From Streptomyces tricolor (GTDB lineage Bacteria; Actinomycetota; Actinomycetes; Streptomycetales; Streptomycetaceae), in assembly GCF_002155905.1 (NCBI RefSeq), contig NZ_MUMF01000066.1, forward strand, positions 1 through 45,119: DNA of 45,119 nt, read 5' to 3'. Made by a program: the position numbers and the translations under genes. The notes beneath the pieces were generated by a model. The model saw only the letters and a list, made by a program, of their open reading frames with translations, was not told where the DNA came from and searched no databases. Of the stretch, positions 7,757 to 16,422 are shown one piece after another; positions within the stretch are counted from its first letter, which is position 1, and each line of letters starts with the position of its first letter.

Positions 7757-9193
7757 TCATCCCTGCGGGAGCGGTGTACGGCGCCCGGAGCGGGCGACGG
7801 CGAGCAGAATCGCCGCCGACAGTCCGTACAGCGCGACGGTGGCCGCCGTCCTGCCCGCGCCGTCCTTCCGCGGGGCGGGAGGTATGTACAGCGGCCGGGC
7901 CTCTTGCAGGATCTGTGAGGAGTCGGCCTCGACCGGGATCCAAGTCTCCGTCGTGGACGTTCCGGTGCCGCGGAAGGCGGCGTAGACGAACCAGCGGCCG
8001 GGCTCCGGCACCGTGATGTCCCCGCGGTACACGCCGTTCTCGAATGTCTCGAGGGGTGCGGTCAACTCCTGCCCGGCGCGGCGTGCGACCAGGCTGGCGC
8101 GGCCGGATGCGCCCGGTTCGGGAGTCACCCTGACGTCGATCCGGGAACCCTGAACCGACGTCCGCCAGTGAGCCTTACCTGCCTCGGTTCCCTGACCGGG
8201 GTCATGGGCCGCCGCTCGCCCGGCGGACAGCAGGGGCAGTGGCAGGGCCAGCGTCAGCGCGGCGACCGTCAGCCCGGCTGCTCGGATCACAGGGAGCCCT
8301 GGGCGTGGCAGTCCCTCGGCGGTGAGGATGACCAGTGCCGAGCCGCCTATCGAAACGAGCAGGGACGGGACGAACTGGTGGGCGTCGACGATCGTGCCGT
8401 GCGGCAGGACGGGAAGCAGCGGCATGTATGTCGCGTGCACAGCGAGAGGAACGATCAGGGCGAGCCACCACGGTGACCAACTCCCGTTCCTCCCACGGGC
8501 CAGGTCGACCGCCAGGGCCACGAGGAGCACGGGCGGCACGATCGGCGTGGAGTACCCGAGACCGGCGAGGACCGGAATCACCGCCAGCCGCACGGCCGTG
8601 ACGACCAGCGCCGCCCGCGTGACGGCCCACGGATTCGGGTCGAACCGCCGGATCAGCACGATCGCCAGTGTGATCCCGGTGGTGGCGGCCGGCAGGAACC
8701 AGACGGCCGAGTACTGCGGTACGTCGGACTCGTACTCCATGACCGGTGCCAGCGAGGCCGCCAGGACGAGCCCGCCGCCGAGCATCAGCGACCCGCCGCC
8801 GCCCTCGGCGGCGATCGCCCGCAGGAGGGTGACGGCCAGGGCGAAGGTGGCGACGATGGCCAGTAGGTGGGGCGGGCTCCACAGCACCGCGTCCCGGCCG
8901 AACGCGATGTGCCAGGCCTCGTCCGCCGGAGCCGAGATGCCGATGGCTCCGGCGGAGATGGCCGCCCATCGCAGCAGCGGGTCCGCCGCGGCCGCACGAA
9001 GGCCCCGGCCGCGGATCCTTCCGACGGCCCACCAGGCGGTGGCGCCGAGCGTCACCGTCAGGGAGCCGTAGAGCAGCACATGGGGGGCGCTCCAGAAGGT
9101 GTCCCGACCCACGTCGGTGTGCAGCGAGTCGTCCCAGTACATGCTGAACAGCGCCAGTAGTCCGCCGGCCGCCGCGGTGATGAGCCGGTTCAT
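7757..9193 (-). CDS. Polytopic membrane protein with C-terminal FixH/CopC-like domain
   Basis: 478 residues. Roughly ten hydrophobic segments fill residues 1-320, with conserved-looking His/Asp in loops (MYWDDSLHTDVGRDTFWSAPH, DEAWHIAFG, HQFVPS). An extracytoplasmic beta domain follows (about 335-430: SRIDVRVTPEPG, FENGVYRGDITVPEPGRWFVY), resembling FixH/YtkA-type domains, then one last membrane segment. I cannot name the family. A perfect copper-operator palindrome starts 45 bases upstream of the ATG, which supports a copper-related role. ATG 9193 has GGCGGGGA upstream. Transcribed alone. Confidence 0.8.
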   Translation of the reverse strand: MNRLITAAAGGLLALFSMYWDDSLHTDVGRDTFWSAPHVLLYGSLTVTLGATAWWAVGRIRGRGLRAAAADPLLRWAAISAGAIGISAPADEAWHIAFGRDAVLWSPPHLLAIVATFALAVTLLRAIAAEGGGGSLMLGGGLVLAASLAPVMEYESDVPQYSAVWFLPAATTGITLAIVLIRRFDPNPWAVTRAALVVTAVRLAVIPVLAGLGYSTPIVPPVLLVALAVDLARGRNGSWSPWWLALIVPLAVHATYMPLLPVLPHGTIVDAHQFVPSLLVSIGGSALVILTAEGLPRPGLPVIRAAGLTVAALTLALPLPLLSAGRAAAHDPGQGTEAGKAHWRTSVQGSRIDVRVTPEPGASGRASLVARRAGQELTAPLETFENGVYRGDITVPEPGRWFVYAAFRGTGTSTTETWIPVEADSSQILQEARPLYIPPAPRKDGAGRTAATVALYGLSAAILLAVARSGRRTPLPQG

Positions 9194-9238
9194 GGTCCCC
9201 GCCTGCCTTCAGGGTTGGTGATGGCCAATGCGGCGAGA

Positions 9239-9259
9239 ATATACCCCCTAGGGGTATAT
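9239..9259. promoter_or_regulatory. CsoR/RicR-type copper operator
   Basis: A perfect inverted repeat with arms ATATACCCC and GGGGTATAT around CTA; the core fits TACCC-N5-GGGTA. On the minus strand TATATT at its downstream edge can act as the -10 of the membrane protein gene starting at 9193, so a bound repressor would block the promoter. Confidence 0.8.
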
Positions 9260-9273
9260 GGAAACCGGTGACG

Positions 9274-10488
9274 TCAGTTCAGCGCGCTGCCCTTCTTCCA
9301 GGTCTCCCAGTCGACGTTCCAGTCGCCGTAGCCGTTATTGACCGCCACGGTGTCCGTGGAATTGACGACGGTGACCGGGTCACCGAGATGGACCTGGTCG
9401 TAGAACCACTTGGCATCCGTCGTGCTCATGCCGATGCAGCCGTGGCTCGCGTTGATGCGGCCGAACTTGCCTTCGTTCCAGGGTGCCGCGTGGGCGTATG
9501 TGCCGGAGGGGGTGAGCTGGACGTCCCACTTCACCGACCTCATGTCGTACGCCTCGGCGCCGAAGATGCCGACCGTGGCGGAGTTCATGCGGATGCTGGG
9601 GACCTTGCCCAGCACGACCATCGTCCCGTTCCAGGTCTCGAAGTCCTTCTTGCCGGTGGAGACCTTCAGCGTGCGGAGCGTCTTGCCGTTCTTCGCCACC
9701 GTCATGGTCTTCTTCACGACGTCGACGGTGCTGGTCACCGCGTCGCCGATGGTGAAGTTCACGACGCGCTGCTGGGTGCCGTAGATCCCGTTGCCCGCGT
9801 CGACGCCCGCGAGGTCCATGCGCAGGGTGACCTTGGTGCCGGACTTCCAGAACTCCTTGGGGCGGTAGTCGATACGGTCCTTGCCGTCGCGGTCCTTCAT
9901 CCAGCTCCAGGCGCCCTCGACCGCGGGCGAAGCGGTGACCTTGAGCTTCTTCTCGACCGCCGCCTTGTCGTGGATCGGCTTGTTGAACGTGATCGACACC
10001 GGCATGGCGACCCCGACCTTCGCTCCCTTGTCGGGGTTGTAGGTGCCGACGAAGGTGTTCTTGGCCGCCTCGGTGGTGAAGGAGGCGTTCTCGGTGAGGG
10101 GCGAGCCGTCGGACGCCTTGCCCTTGGCGTTCACCGTGTAGGTGGCGCCCGGGGCGAGCGGTGTGCTGGAGGTCCATACGGACTTGTCCTTGGACCAGGT
10201 GCCTGAGAGCTTGCCCGGGCCGGGGGAGCTGACCTCGACGGACGACAGGGACCCGCCCTGGGCGCGCACGGTCACCTTCCGGCTGACCGGCACCTTCTCG
10301 CTGTCCGCGCCCGGCTCCACGACTATCGCGGCCGGCCCGCCGTTCTTCCCCCCGTCGGCCGCCAAGTCGGAGCTGCTGTCCGCCTTGGGGCCGGCGCTGC
10401 ACGCGGCGAGGACGACGGCGGCGGCCGAGGCGAGCGCGAGCGGCTGTACGGTCCGGCGGTTCAGCCGTGCTGGCAGGCGCTGTCGCAT
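9274..10488 (-). CDS. L,D-transpeptidase lipoprotein (YkuD, Ig-like repeats)
   Basis: 404 residues. Lipoprotein signal with lipobox ending near residue 30 (LAAC), two Ig-like domains (about 55-150 and 150-250), and a YkuD catalytic domain (about 250-375) with SHGCIGMS, catalytic Cys near residue 351 and His349. Such enzymes make 3-3 cross-links in peptidoglycan; the layout is that of mycobacterial LdtMt2-like proteins. ATG 10488 follows GAGAGGGG. It is divergent from the resB-resC operon across 134 bases containing two CTAA/TTAG motifs. Copper is known to inhibit L,D-transpeptidases through the active-site Cys, which makes its place in a copper region notable. Confidence 0.93.
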   Translation of the reverse strand: MRQRLPARLNRRTVQPLALASAAAVVLAACSAGPKADSSSDLAADGGKNGGPAAIVVEPGADSEKVPVSRKVTVRAQGGSLSSVEVSSPGPGKLSGTWSKDKSVWTSSTPLAPGATYTVNAKGKASDGSPLTENASFTTEAAKNTFVGTYNPDKGAKVGVAMPVSITFNKPIHDKAAVEKKLKVTASPAVEGAWSWMKDRDGKDRIDYRPKEFWKSGTKVTLRMDLAGVDAGNGIYGTQQRVVNFTIGDAVTSTVDVVKKTMTVAKNGKTLRTLKVSTGKKDFETWNGTMVVLGKVPSIRMNSATVGIFGAEAYDMRSVKWDVQLTPSGTYAHAAPWNEGKFGRINASHGCIGMSTTDAKWFYDQVHLGDPVTVVNSTDTVAVNNGYGDWNVDWETWKKGSALN

Positions 10489-10507
10489 AGGACCCCTCTC
10501 AGGTTCT

Positions 10508-10522
10508 CTAAAGGGCTAAGTG
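10508..10522. promoter_or_regulatory. CTAA/TTAG-type operator candidate, L,D-transpeptidase side
   Basis: CTAAAGGGCTAAGTG, 20 bases upstream of the L,D-transpeptidase ATG. On the minus strand it contains TTTAGA, a plausible -10. One of two such motifs between the divergent genes. Confidence 0.5.
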
Positions 10523-10622
10523 AGTTCGTAGACGTGTGACGTAGCTTCCCGGTTCCTGGTCGCGATTGGGGAATGACGGGGGTGGTCGCAGAACGGATTC
10601 TGTCGTGTGTCAGACTCCCTCC

Positions 10623-12302
10623 GTGGCTACTAATAACTTTCGTAGTCTCGCCGATCCTCCCGCGCAAGGCGACAGCGATACGAGCGAATCCGCGCCGGCG
10701 GCCCACCCCAGGGGTCTGGGGCCGGTCGGCTGGCTGCGCTGGGCTTGGCGTTCGCTGACCACGATGCGCACGGCGCTCGTCCTGCTGCTCCTGCTCGCGC
10801 TCGCAGCTGTACCCGGCTCCCTGGTGCCCCAGGAGGGGCGGCAGCCCGCCCAGGCCGCGGACTTCCGCAGGCGGAACCCGGATCTCGCGCCGCTCCTGGA
10901 CACGCTCGGCTTCTTCGACGTCTACTCGTCGCCCTGGTTCGCCGCCGTCTACCTGCTGCTCTTCGTCTCACTCGCCGGCTGCATCGTGCCGCGGACCGTG
11001 CAGTACGTCCGCACGCTCCGGGCCCGACCGCCTGCCGCCCCGCGCCGACTGGACCGGCTGCCGCAGCACGCCGTCTGGACGGCGTCGGCCGACCGCGGCG
11101 AAGTGCTGCTCACCGCCGCGGACCTGCTGCGGCGGCGCCGCTTCCGGGCCGACCTCGATGTGGGCGGCTCGGTCGCGGGGGAGAAGGGGTACCTGCGTGA
11201 GGCCGGAAACCTGGTGTTCCACGCGTCTCTGTTCGGGCTGCTCGTCGCGCTCGCCGTCGGCAGTCTCTTCGGCACGACCGGTCAGAAGCTCGTCCTGGAG
11301 GGGGACAGCTTCACCAACACCCTCACGCAGTACGACGACTTCACCCCGGGCACGCTGGCCTCGGCCGACAGCCTTCAGCCGTTCAGCTTCCAGCTCAAGG
11401 GGTTCTCCGCGACGTACCAGCGCAGCGGCCCGCAGCGCGGCACCGCCAGCTCCTTCGTCGCGCGCCTGAACTACAGCAAGAGCGACGGCGGGCCGGCGCG
11501 GGACACCCTGGTCGAAGTCAACAAGCCGCTGGAGGTGGACGGCGCCAAGGTCTTCCTCCTCGGCCACGGCTACGCCCCGGTCGTCACCGTCCGCGACGGC
11601 AAAGGCGACATCGCCTGGCAGGGGCCCGCCGCCTTCCTTCCGCAGGACGCCAACCTGACCTCCGTGGGCGTGATCAAGGCGCCGGACGCCCGCGACCGCG
11701 ACGGCAAGCGCGACGGCCTCGGCTTCACCGGGCTCTTCCTGCCCACCGTGCAGCTGACCCAGACCGGCTGGGCGTCGTCCTTCCCCGCCACGGACGACCC
11801 GGTACTGGTCCTGACCGCCTACCACGGTGATCTCGGCATGGACAGCGGCCGACCGCAGAACGTCTACCAGCTCGACTCCAGCCGCATGACGCAGTTCCGC
11901 AAGGCCGACGGCTCCCCGTTCGCGCAGGCCCTGCGCCCCGGCGACCGGATGCAACTCCCCGGTGGTGCGGGCTCGCTCACCTTCGACGGCATCAAACAGT
12001 GGGCGAGCTTCCAGATCGCCCGCAACCCCAGCAACAGCACGGCTCTGTGGAGTGCGGTGGCCATGGGCCTCGGCCTGTGCGCCTCGCTCTTCGTCCGCCG
12101 GCGGCGGGTGTGGGTGCGTGCGGAAGCCATGCTGTCCGGCCGGGTGCGGATCGTGGTCGCCGGACTGGACCCCGGTGGGACCGACCGGACGGCCGAGGAA
12201 GTGGCCGAACTCGCCGAGGAGTTGCGGGAGCGGTTCCCCGCTTTGAAGGCCGCCGAGTCGGACGTGAAAAACCTTGAGCCCCTGCCCCAGGAGCAGAAAT
12301 GA
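10623..12302 (+). CDS. resB: Cytochrome c biogenesis protein ResB
   Basis: 559 residues. A disordered N-terminus leads to WLRWAWRSLTTMRTALVLLL and a membrane segment, PGSLVPQ, a second segment (FAAVYLLLFVSLAGCIVPR), a third (NLVFHASLFGLLVALAVGSLFG), a long extracytoplasmic domain (about 235-465) and a last segment near 475-495. This is the full ResB/Ccs1 layout; with ResC it exports haem and attaches it to apocytochrome c. GTG 10623 is taken because the protein then starts as in homologues; it has no ribosome site and may be leaderless. A TTG 19 codons upstream is also in frame. The stop overlaps the resC start by four bases. Confidence 0.92.
   Translation: MATNNFRSLADPPAQGDSDTSESAPAAHPRGLGPVGWLRWAWRSLTTMRTALVLLLLLALAAVPGSLVPQEGRQPAQAADFRRRNPDLAPLLDTLGFFDVYSSPWFAAVYLLLFVSLAGCIVPRTVQYVRTLRARPPAAPRRLDRLPQHAVWTASADRGEVLLTAADLLRRRRFRADLDVGGSVAGEKGYLREAGNLVFHASLFGLLVALAVGSLFGTTGQKLVLEGDSFTNTLTQYDDFTPGTLASADSLQPFSFQLKGFSATYQRSGPQRGTASSFVARLNYSKSDGGPARDTLVEVNKPLEVDGAKVFLLGHGYAPVVTVRDGKGDIAWQGPAAFLPQDANLTSVGVIKAPDARDRDGKRDGLGFTGLFLPTVQLTQTGWASSFPATDDPVLVLTAYHGDLGMDSGRPQNVYQLDSSRMTQFRKADGSPFAQALRPGDRMQLPGGAGSLTFDGIKQWASFQIARNPSNSTALWSAVAMGLGLCASLFVRRRRVWVRAEAMLSGRVRIVVAGLDPGGTDRTAEEVAELAEELRERFPALKAAESDVKNLEPLPQEQK
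10630..10644. promoter_or_regulatory. CTAA/TTAG-type operator candidate, ResB side
   Basis: CTAATAACTTTCGTA, at the extreme 5' end of resB (codons 3-8 if GTG 10623 is the start). Such TA-rich codons are unusual in this GC-rich gene, which favours a regulatory role. Confidence 0.45.
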
Positions 12303-13414
12303 GCAACGCCCCTCTCGCCGACCAGAACCTGGCCCAGCTCGCCAACTGGCTGATGTACTCGGCGATCGCCGTCTATCTGCTCGCCTTCGTCGCCGCCTGC
12401 GCGGAGTGGGCGTTCGGAAGCCGGGGTCCGGGGATGCGGGCCTCCGCCGCCTCTCCGGCGGTACGGGCGGCACAACAGACTCCGGTCGCGCCCTCACGCG
12501 GCCGGACAAGGAGCGCGGCCGTGGGCGGTGCAACAGGAAGCAGCACGCAGGTGCTGGCACCGCCCGCGACCGCGCGTCCGGAAGCCCTCGTCACGGGCAC
12601 GGGTGACGGCCCCGGAGCGGCCGGTGGCAGTCCCCGGGCCGACCTCGTTGGGCGGATCGCCGTCTCACTCACCGTGCTGGCGCTCCTGCTCCACTTCGGC
12701 TCGGTGCTGGCCCGCGGCCTCGCGGTGAGCCGGCCGCCGTGGGGCAACATGTACGAGTTCTCCACCGCCTTCGCCCTGATGGCATCGGCCGCGTACGTCG
12801 GCCTGCTCGCGGCCCGCAGACCTGTGCGGTGGCTGGGGGTTCCGGTCCTCTTCTCGGTCCTGCTCACCCTCGGCCTCGCGGTGTCGGTGCTGTACGTCGA
12901 CTCCGCACAGCTCGTGCCCGCCCTGCACTCGTACTGGCTGTGGATCCACGTCTCCGCCGCGATCATCTCGGGCGGCGTGTTCCACACGGCGGCCGTCGTC
13001 AGCATCCTGTACCTGGTGCGCGACCGCTGGGAACGGGCGGTCGCCGGGGGCGGGGCTGAGGGACGAGGCGCTGTGCTGTGGCGGCGGCTGCCGTCCAGCC
13101 AGACGCTCGACAAGCTGGCCTACCGCCTGACTGGCCTCGTCTTCCCTCTGTGGACCTTCGCGGTCATCGCGGGCGCGGTATGGGCGGAAGCCGCGTGGGG
13201 CCGCTACTGGGGCTGGGACCCCAAGGAGACCTGGGCCTTCATCACGTGGGTCGCCTACGCCGCGTACCTGCACGCCCGGGCCACCGCCGGGTGGAAGGGA
13301 CGGCGCGCGGCGGTGCTCGGACTGGTGGCGTTCGCCACCTTCGTCTTCAATTACTACGGCGTCAACATCCTCATCACCGGTCTGCACTCCTACGGAGGAC
13401 TGCCGACCAACTGA
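12299..13414 (+). CDS. ccsB: Cytochrome c biogenesis protein ResC/CcsB
   Basis: 371 residues with about eight membrane segments. The haem-handling tryptophan-rich motif is clear: WGRYWGWDPKETWAFITW (about residues 300-317), with PPWGNMYEFS near 145 and further His residues (LHSYWLWIHVS, FHTAAVVS, LHARAT) in or near segments. It forms the ResBC cytochrome c synthase with the upstream gene, overlapping it by ATGA. An extended Ala/Pro/Thr-rich loop (about 45-110) follows the first segment. No ccdA or resA partner is in the window, so this may be a second, accessory ResBC set. Confidence 0.94.
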   Translation: MSNAPLADQNLAQLANWLMYSAIAVYLLAFVAACAEWAFGSRGPGMRASAASPAVRAAQQTPVAPSRGRTRSAAVGGATGSSTQVLAPPATARPEALVTGTGDGPGAAGGSPRADLVGRIAVSLTVLALLLHFGSVLARGLAVSRPPWGNMYEFSTAFALMASAAYVGLLAARRPVRWLGVPVLFSVLLTLGLAVSVLYVDSAQLVPALHSYWLWIHVSAAIISGGVFHTAAVVSILYLVRDRWERAVAGGGAEGRGAVLWRRLPSSQTLDKLAYRLTGLVFPLWTFAVIAGAVWAEAAWGRYWGWDPKETWAFITWVAYAAYLHARATAGWKGRRAAVLGLVAFATFVFNYYGVNILITGLHSYGGLPTN

Positions 13415-13445
13415 AGATCTCATCAGTCCGTCGACCCCTGTAAGG

Positions 13446-13460
13446 TACCCCCAGGGGGTA
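13446..13460. promoter_or_regulatory. CsoR/RicR-type copper operator
   Basis: TACCCCC-A-GGGGGTA, a perfect 7-1-7 palindrome fitting TACCC-N5-GGGTA. TAAGAT (13459-13464) overlapping its right edge is a good -10 for the downstream small protein and multicopper oxidase genes. Confidence 0.85.
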
Positions 13461-13504
13461 AGATTCCGACGTCGGCGTCCGCAAGCGCGACCAGGGTGGA
13501 GACC

Positions 13505-13954
13505 GTGGCGATACAGGCAGCTCACAGGGGCGGCAGTGCCGTCCGCTGGACGTATGGGGCGTTCCTCGCCCTGTTCGTCGCGCTGGCCGTGCTCGTCCAC
13601 CACGAGACTGCTGCGACGGGCGCCTCGCGCATGATGAGCGCTTCGTCCATGGCCGTGATGGATGGCGCCCCCATGCAGGGTGCTGCCCATGCCGGCCACA
13701 CCATGCCGGGCGAGGCGACGCCGACCGCCTGGGAGCCGTCCTCCTCGCACAGCATGGACGCCGGTGGTTGCGCTGCGCCCGACATGCAGCACTGCACCAC
13801 GGCGAGCATCGGCTCCGTGCAACTCGTCGCCCCCGCCGAAAACGAGTTCTCACCGCTCACGGACCTTCCCGAGGCCGTGGCGGCATCCGTGCCCGTCGGT
13901 ACGGTCGGCCGCGCCCCGCCCGACCTGTCCGTTCTCTCCCTGCTGCGTATATAG
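13505..13954 (+). CDS. Small Met/His-rich membrane protein, DUF6153-like
   Basis: 149 residues starting at GTG 13505 after GGTGGAG. One membrane segment (about 18-36, YGAFLALFVALAVLVHHE), then an extracytoplasmic region rich in Met, His and Cys (MMSASSMAVMDGAPMQG, HAGHTMPG, SHSMDAGGC, DMQHC) and a C-terminus LSVLSLLRI. It resembles DUF6153-type actinobacterial proteins; the LxxLRI end is shared with five other small proteins here. It lies directly behind a copper operator and 75 bases before the multicopper oxidase, so a copper-binding accessory role is inferred. Family assignment is from memory. Confidence 0.78.
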   Translation: MAIQAAHRGGSAVRWTYGAFLALFVALAVLVHHETAATGASRMMSASSMAVMDGAPMQGAAHAGHTMPGEATPTAWEPSSSHSMDAGGCAAPDMQHCTTASIGSVQLVAPAENEFSPLTDLPEAVAASVPVGTVGRAPPDLSVLSLLRI

Positions 13955-14029
13955 GCCGCCCCGGACGGCGCGCGATGTGCCGTCCCTCCGCGACCACGTC
14001 GGCAGTTACGAGAACAGAGGACACAACCC

Positions 14030-15604
14030 ATGAACAGCATCAATCGCCGCTCCGTCCTGCTCGCCGGACTGGGAGTCGCCGGTGCCGGCGCTCTTGCCGC
14101 CTGCAGCAGCGGGAGCGGCTCCGATGGCGGCAATGCCCTGGTCAACCCCTCCGGCTCGGCGGTCGCCGCGGGGGAGAAGAAGCGCAAGAGCACCGGACGC
14201 CAGCAGAAGCTCACCCTGACCGCGGCACCCGCCATGATCGACCTGGGCGGCGGCGTCATGCCCAAGACCTGGGCATTCGACGGACGCACCCCGGGCAAGG
14301 AGATCCGGCTCTCCGTCGGCGACACCCTTGTGGCCGAGCTGTCCAACCAGCTCCCGAACAAGACCACCACGTCCATCCACTGGCACGGCATCGCCCTGCG
14401 CAACGACATGGACGGCGTGCCCCCGGCCACCCAGACCGCCGTCCGGGCCGGCTCCACCTTCACCTACCAGTTCATCACCGACGCCCCGGGCACGTACTTC
14501 TTCCACCCACACGTCGGCGTCCAGCTCGACCGCGGTCTGTACGCCCCGCTGATCATCGAGGACCCCAAGGAGACCCTCGCGTACGACGACGAGTGGGTCG
14601 TCCTCCTCGACGACTGGGTCGACGGCGTCACCGGCACGCCCGACGAGGTCTTCGCCGAACTCCGGCAGGGCATGGGCGGCATGGAAGGCCACGACATGGG
14701 AGACATGGGCGGGATGGACATGGGGGACTCCCCGTCCCCGTCCGCCTCGTCCGGCGGCATGTCGATGAGGTTCATGCTCATGGGCGCCGAGAGCGAACTG
14801 CTCGGCGGCGACGCCGGCGACGTCAAGTACCCGCACCACCTGATCAACGGCCGAGTGGCCACCGACCCGGACATCTACACCGGCAAGCCCGGCAAGAAGG
14901 TGCGCCTGCGGATCATCAACGCGGGCGGAGACACCGCCTACCGCGTCGCCCTCGGCGGCCACAAAATGACCATCACCCACACCGACGGCTTCCCGGTCCA
15001 GCACCAGGAAGTCGACGCCCTGCTGATCGGCATGGGCGAGCGCTACGACGCCCTCGTCACCCTCGGCGACGGTGTCTTCCCGCTCGTCGCCCTGGCCGAG
15101 GGCAAGAACGCCAACGGCTTCGCTCTGGTGCGTACGGGCTCCGGGAGCGCGCCGAAGCCGACCGTCCGTCCGAAGGAACTGGGCGGCATGATCATGTCGG
15201 CGTCCCAGCTGCGTGCCGCCGACGACGTGCGGTTCAAGTCGGCCAAGACCGACGTGACGCACCAGATCAAGCTGACCGGCGGCATGGACAAGTACAACTG
15301 GGCCATCAACGGCAGGCCGTTCGACATGAAGGACCCCGAGGCGAACCCGATCCTCATCGAGGAGGGCCAGCGCGTACGGCTCGACTTCTTCAACGACACC
15401 GACATGTGGCACCCGATGCACCTGCACGGCCACACCTACCAGATCGGTGACTCCGGGCCACGTAAGGACACCGCCATCGTGCTGCCCAAGAAGAAGCTGT
15501 CCGTGTTCTTCGACGCGGACAACCCGGGGCAGTGGATGCTGCACTGCCACAACGCCTACCACGGCGAGGCCGGGATGATGGCGAACGTGGCCTACAAGGC
15601 CTGA
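14030..15604 (+). CDS. Multicopper oxidase (CueO/CopA-type), Tat/lipoprotein exported
   Basis: 524 residues. Signal with a twin-arginine pair (NRRSVLL) and a lipobox (ALAAC, Cys25). All four copper motifs are present: HWHG (His117/119), HPH (159/161), HPMHLHGH (about 461-468) and HCHNAYHGEAGMM (about 505-517, with the type 1 Cys506, His511 and Met516). A Met/Gly/Asp-rich insert (about 215-250, GMGGMEGHDMGDMGGMDMGD) is typical of cuprous oxidases and probably gathers Cu(I). It oxidises Cu(I) outside the membrane using O2. ATG 14030 follows GAGGACAC. It shares the copper-controlled transcript with the small Met/His protein. Confidence 0.96.
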   Translation: MNSINRRSVLLAGLGVAGAGALAACSSGSGSDGGNALVNPSGSAVAAGEKKRKSTGRQQKLTLTAAPAMIDLGGGVMPKTWAFDGRTPGKEIRLSVGDTLVAELSNQLPNKTTTSIHWHGIALRNDMDGVPPATQTAVRAGSTFTYQFITDAPGTYFFHPHVGVQLDRGLYAPLIIEDPKETLAYDDEWVVLLDDWVDGVTGTPDEVFAELRQGMGGMEGHDMGDMGGMDMGDSPSPSASSGGMSMRFMLMGAESELLGGDAGDVKYPHHLINGRVATDPDIYTGKPGKKVRLRIINAGGDTAYRVALGGHKMTITHTDGFPVQHQEVDALLIGMGERYDALVTLGDGVFPLVALAEGKNANGFALVRTGSGSAPKPTVRPKELGGMIMSASQLRAADDVRFKSAKTDVTHQIKLTGGMDKYNWAINGRPFDMKDPEANPILIEEGQRVRLDFFNDTDMWHPMHLHGHTYQIGDSGPRKDTAIVLPKKKLSVFFDADNPGQWMLHCHNAYHGEAGMMANVAYKA

Positions 15605-15680
15605 GGTTCGCCTCGCGCCGTCCGGGCGGGCTCATCGGTTGGCTGATGGGCGCGTCCGGAGGCGGCGTGCCGTGGGCGCA

Positions 15681-16340
15681 TCAGTTCTCCGGCTTGCGTG
15701 CGACCCCGATGACGCACGGGGAGCTGGGCGTGGTACGGCCGTTGATGAGGAAGTCGAAGTGCCGCGCCTGCTCGACGGTGAAACCGGCGTCCCTGATGGC
15801 CTGTTCGCTGTCCCGGTCGAGGTTGCAGCCGCCGGTCAGCAGCGGCCACACCATGTTGATCCTGCGCTGCTTCTTGGCGAACCGCGGATCGGCCGAGCGT
15901 ACGTGTTCGTAGAAGTAGAGGCGCCCTCCCGGTCGCAGGACCCGAGCCGCCTCCGCCAGCGCCGCGGGGACGTCGGCGATGCTGCACAGGACAAGTGAGG
16001 CGACGACTCCGTCGACCGAGCTGTCCGGCACCGGCAGTTCCTCCGCCCGGCCCTCGCGTACCTCGACGGGCGCGGACGACTCGGCCGCCGCCCGCGTCGC
16101 GAGCTCGCGCAGGCGTGGTTCCGGCTCCACTGCGATGACCTTCTCCACTGTGGCGGGGTAGTGGCGAAAGTTGGCGCCGTTGCCCGCACCCACCTCGATG
16201 ACACGGCCCTCGGTGTCCGCGAGGAGTTCCTTGCGGTGGTCAAGTCCGCCGTGGGTTTCGGCGAAGGCGTTGATCCTCGGGTAGATCCGAGCGAAGAAAG
16301 GGTGCTTGACCTTCGGACGCTTGGCTGCGGCTGTGGGCAT
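15681..16340 (-). CDS. Class I SAM-dependent methyltransferase
   Basis: 219 residues. Motif I is VIEVGAGNG (about 47-55), followed by VIAVEPEP (motif post-I), LPVPDSSVDGVVASLVLCSI and VLRPGGRLYFYEHV, the Methyltransf_11 pattern; the EHVRS and NLDRDSE segments resemble METTL7/phospholipid- or thiol-methyltransferase-like proteins. Substrate unknown. ATG 16340. Two BlaI-type palindromes lie 39-76 bases upstream, and the M56/BlaI pair is next upstream on the same strand, so the gene is probably under BlaI control. Confidence 0.88.
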   Translation of the reverse strand: MPTAAAKRPKVKHPFFARIYPRINAFAETHGGLDHRKELLADTEGRVIEVGAGNGANFRHYPATVEKVIAVEPEPRLRELATRAAAESSAPVEVREGRAEELPVPDSSVDGVVASLVLCSIADVPAALAEAARVLRPGGRLYFYEHVRSADPRFAKKQRRINMVWPLLTGGCNLDRDSEQAIRDAGFTVEQARHFDFLINGRTTPSSPCVIGVARKPEN

Positions 16341-16378
16341 GACGGCAACTCCTCATCAGTCAGCGACACCCGTCAAGC

Positions 16379-16416
16379 TACTACGCGCACGTAGTAGATA
16401 CTATGGGTGTGTAGTA
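16379..16416. promoter_or_regulatory. Two tandem BlaI-type operators (TACTA-N8-TAGTA)
   Basis: Sites at 16379-16396 and 16399-16416, each TACTA-N8-TAGTA with an inner Y..G pair, separated by two bases. They lie between the M56 gene end and the methyltransferase start. The half-sites match the known BlaI recognition word TACTA/TAGTA. Confidence 0.75.
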
Positions 16417-16422
16417 GATGGG

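Noticed and set aside
10968..12560. Long minus-strand open frame opposite resB
   Set aside because: resB is complete with family features; the antisense frame has no start signal or domain.
14006..15562. Long minus-strand open frame opposite the multicopper oxidase
   Set aside because: The plus strand carries all copper-ligand motifs; the opposite frame has only Val/His/Asp-rich shadow sequence.
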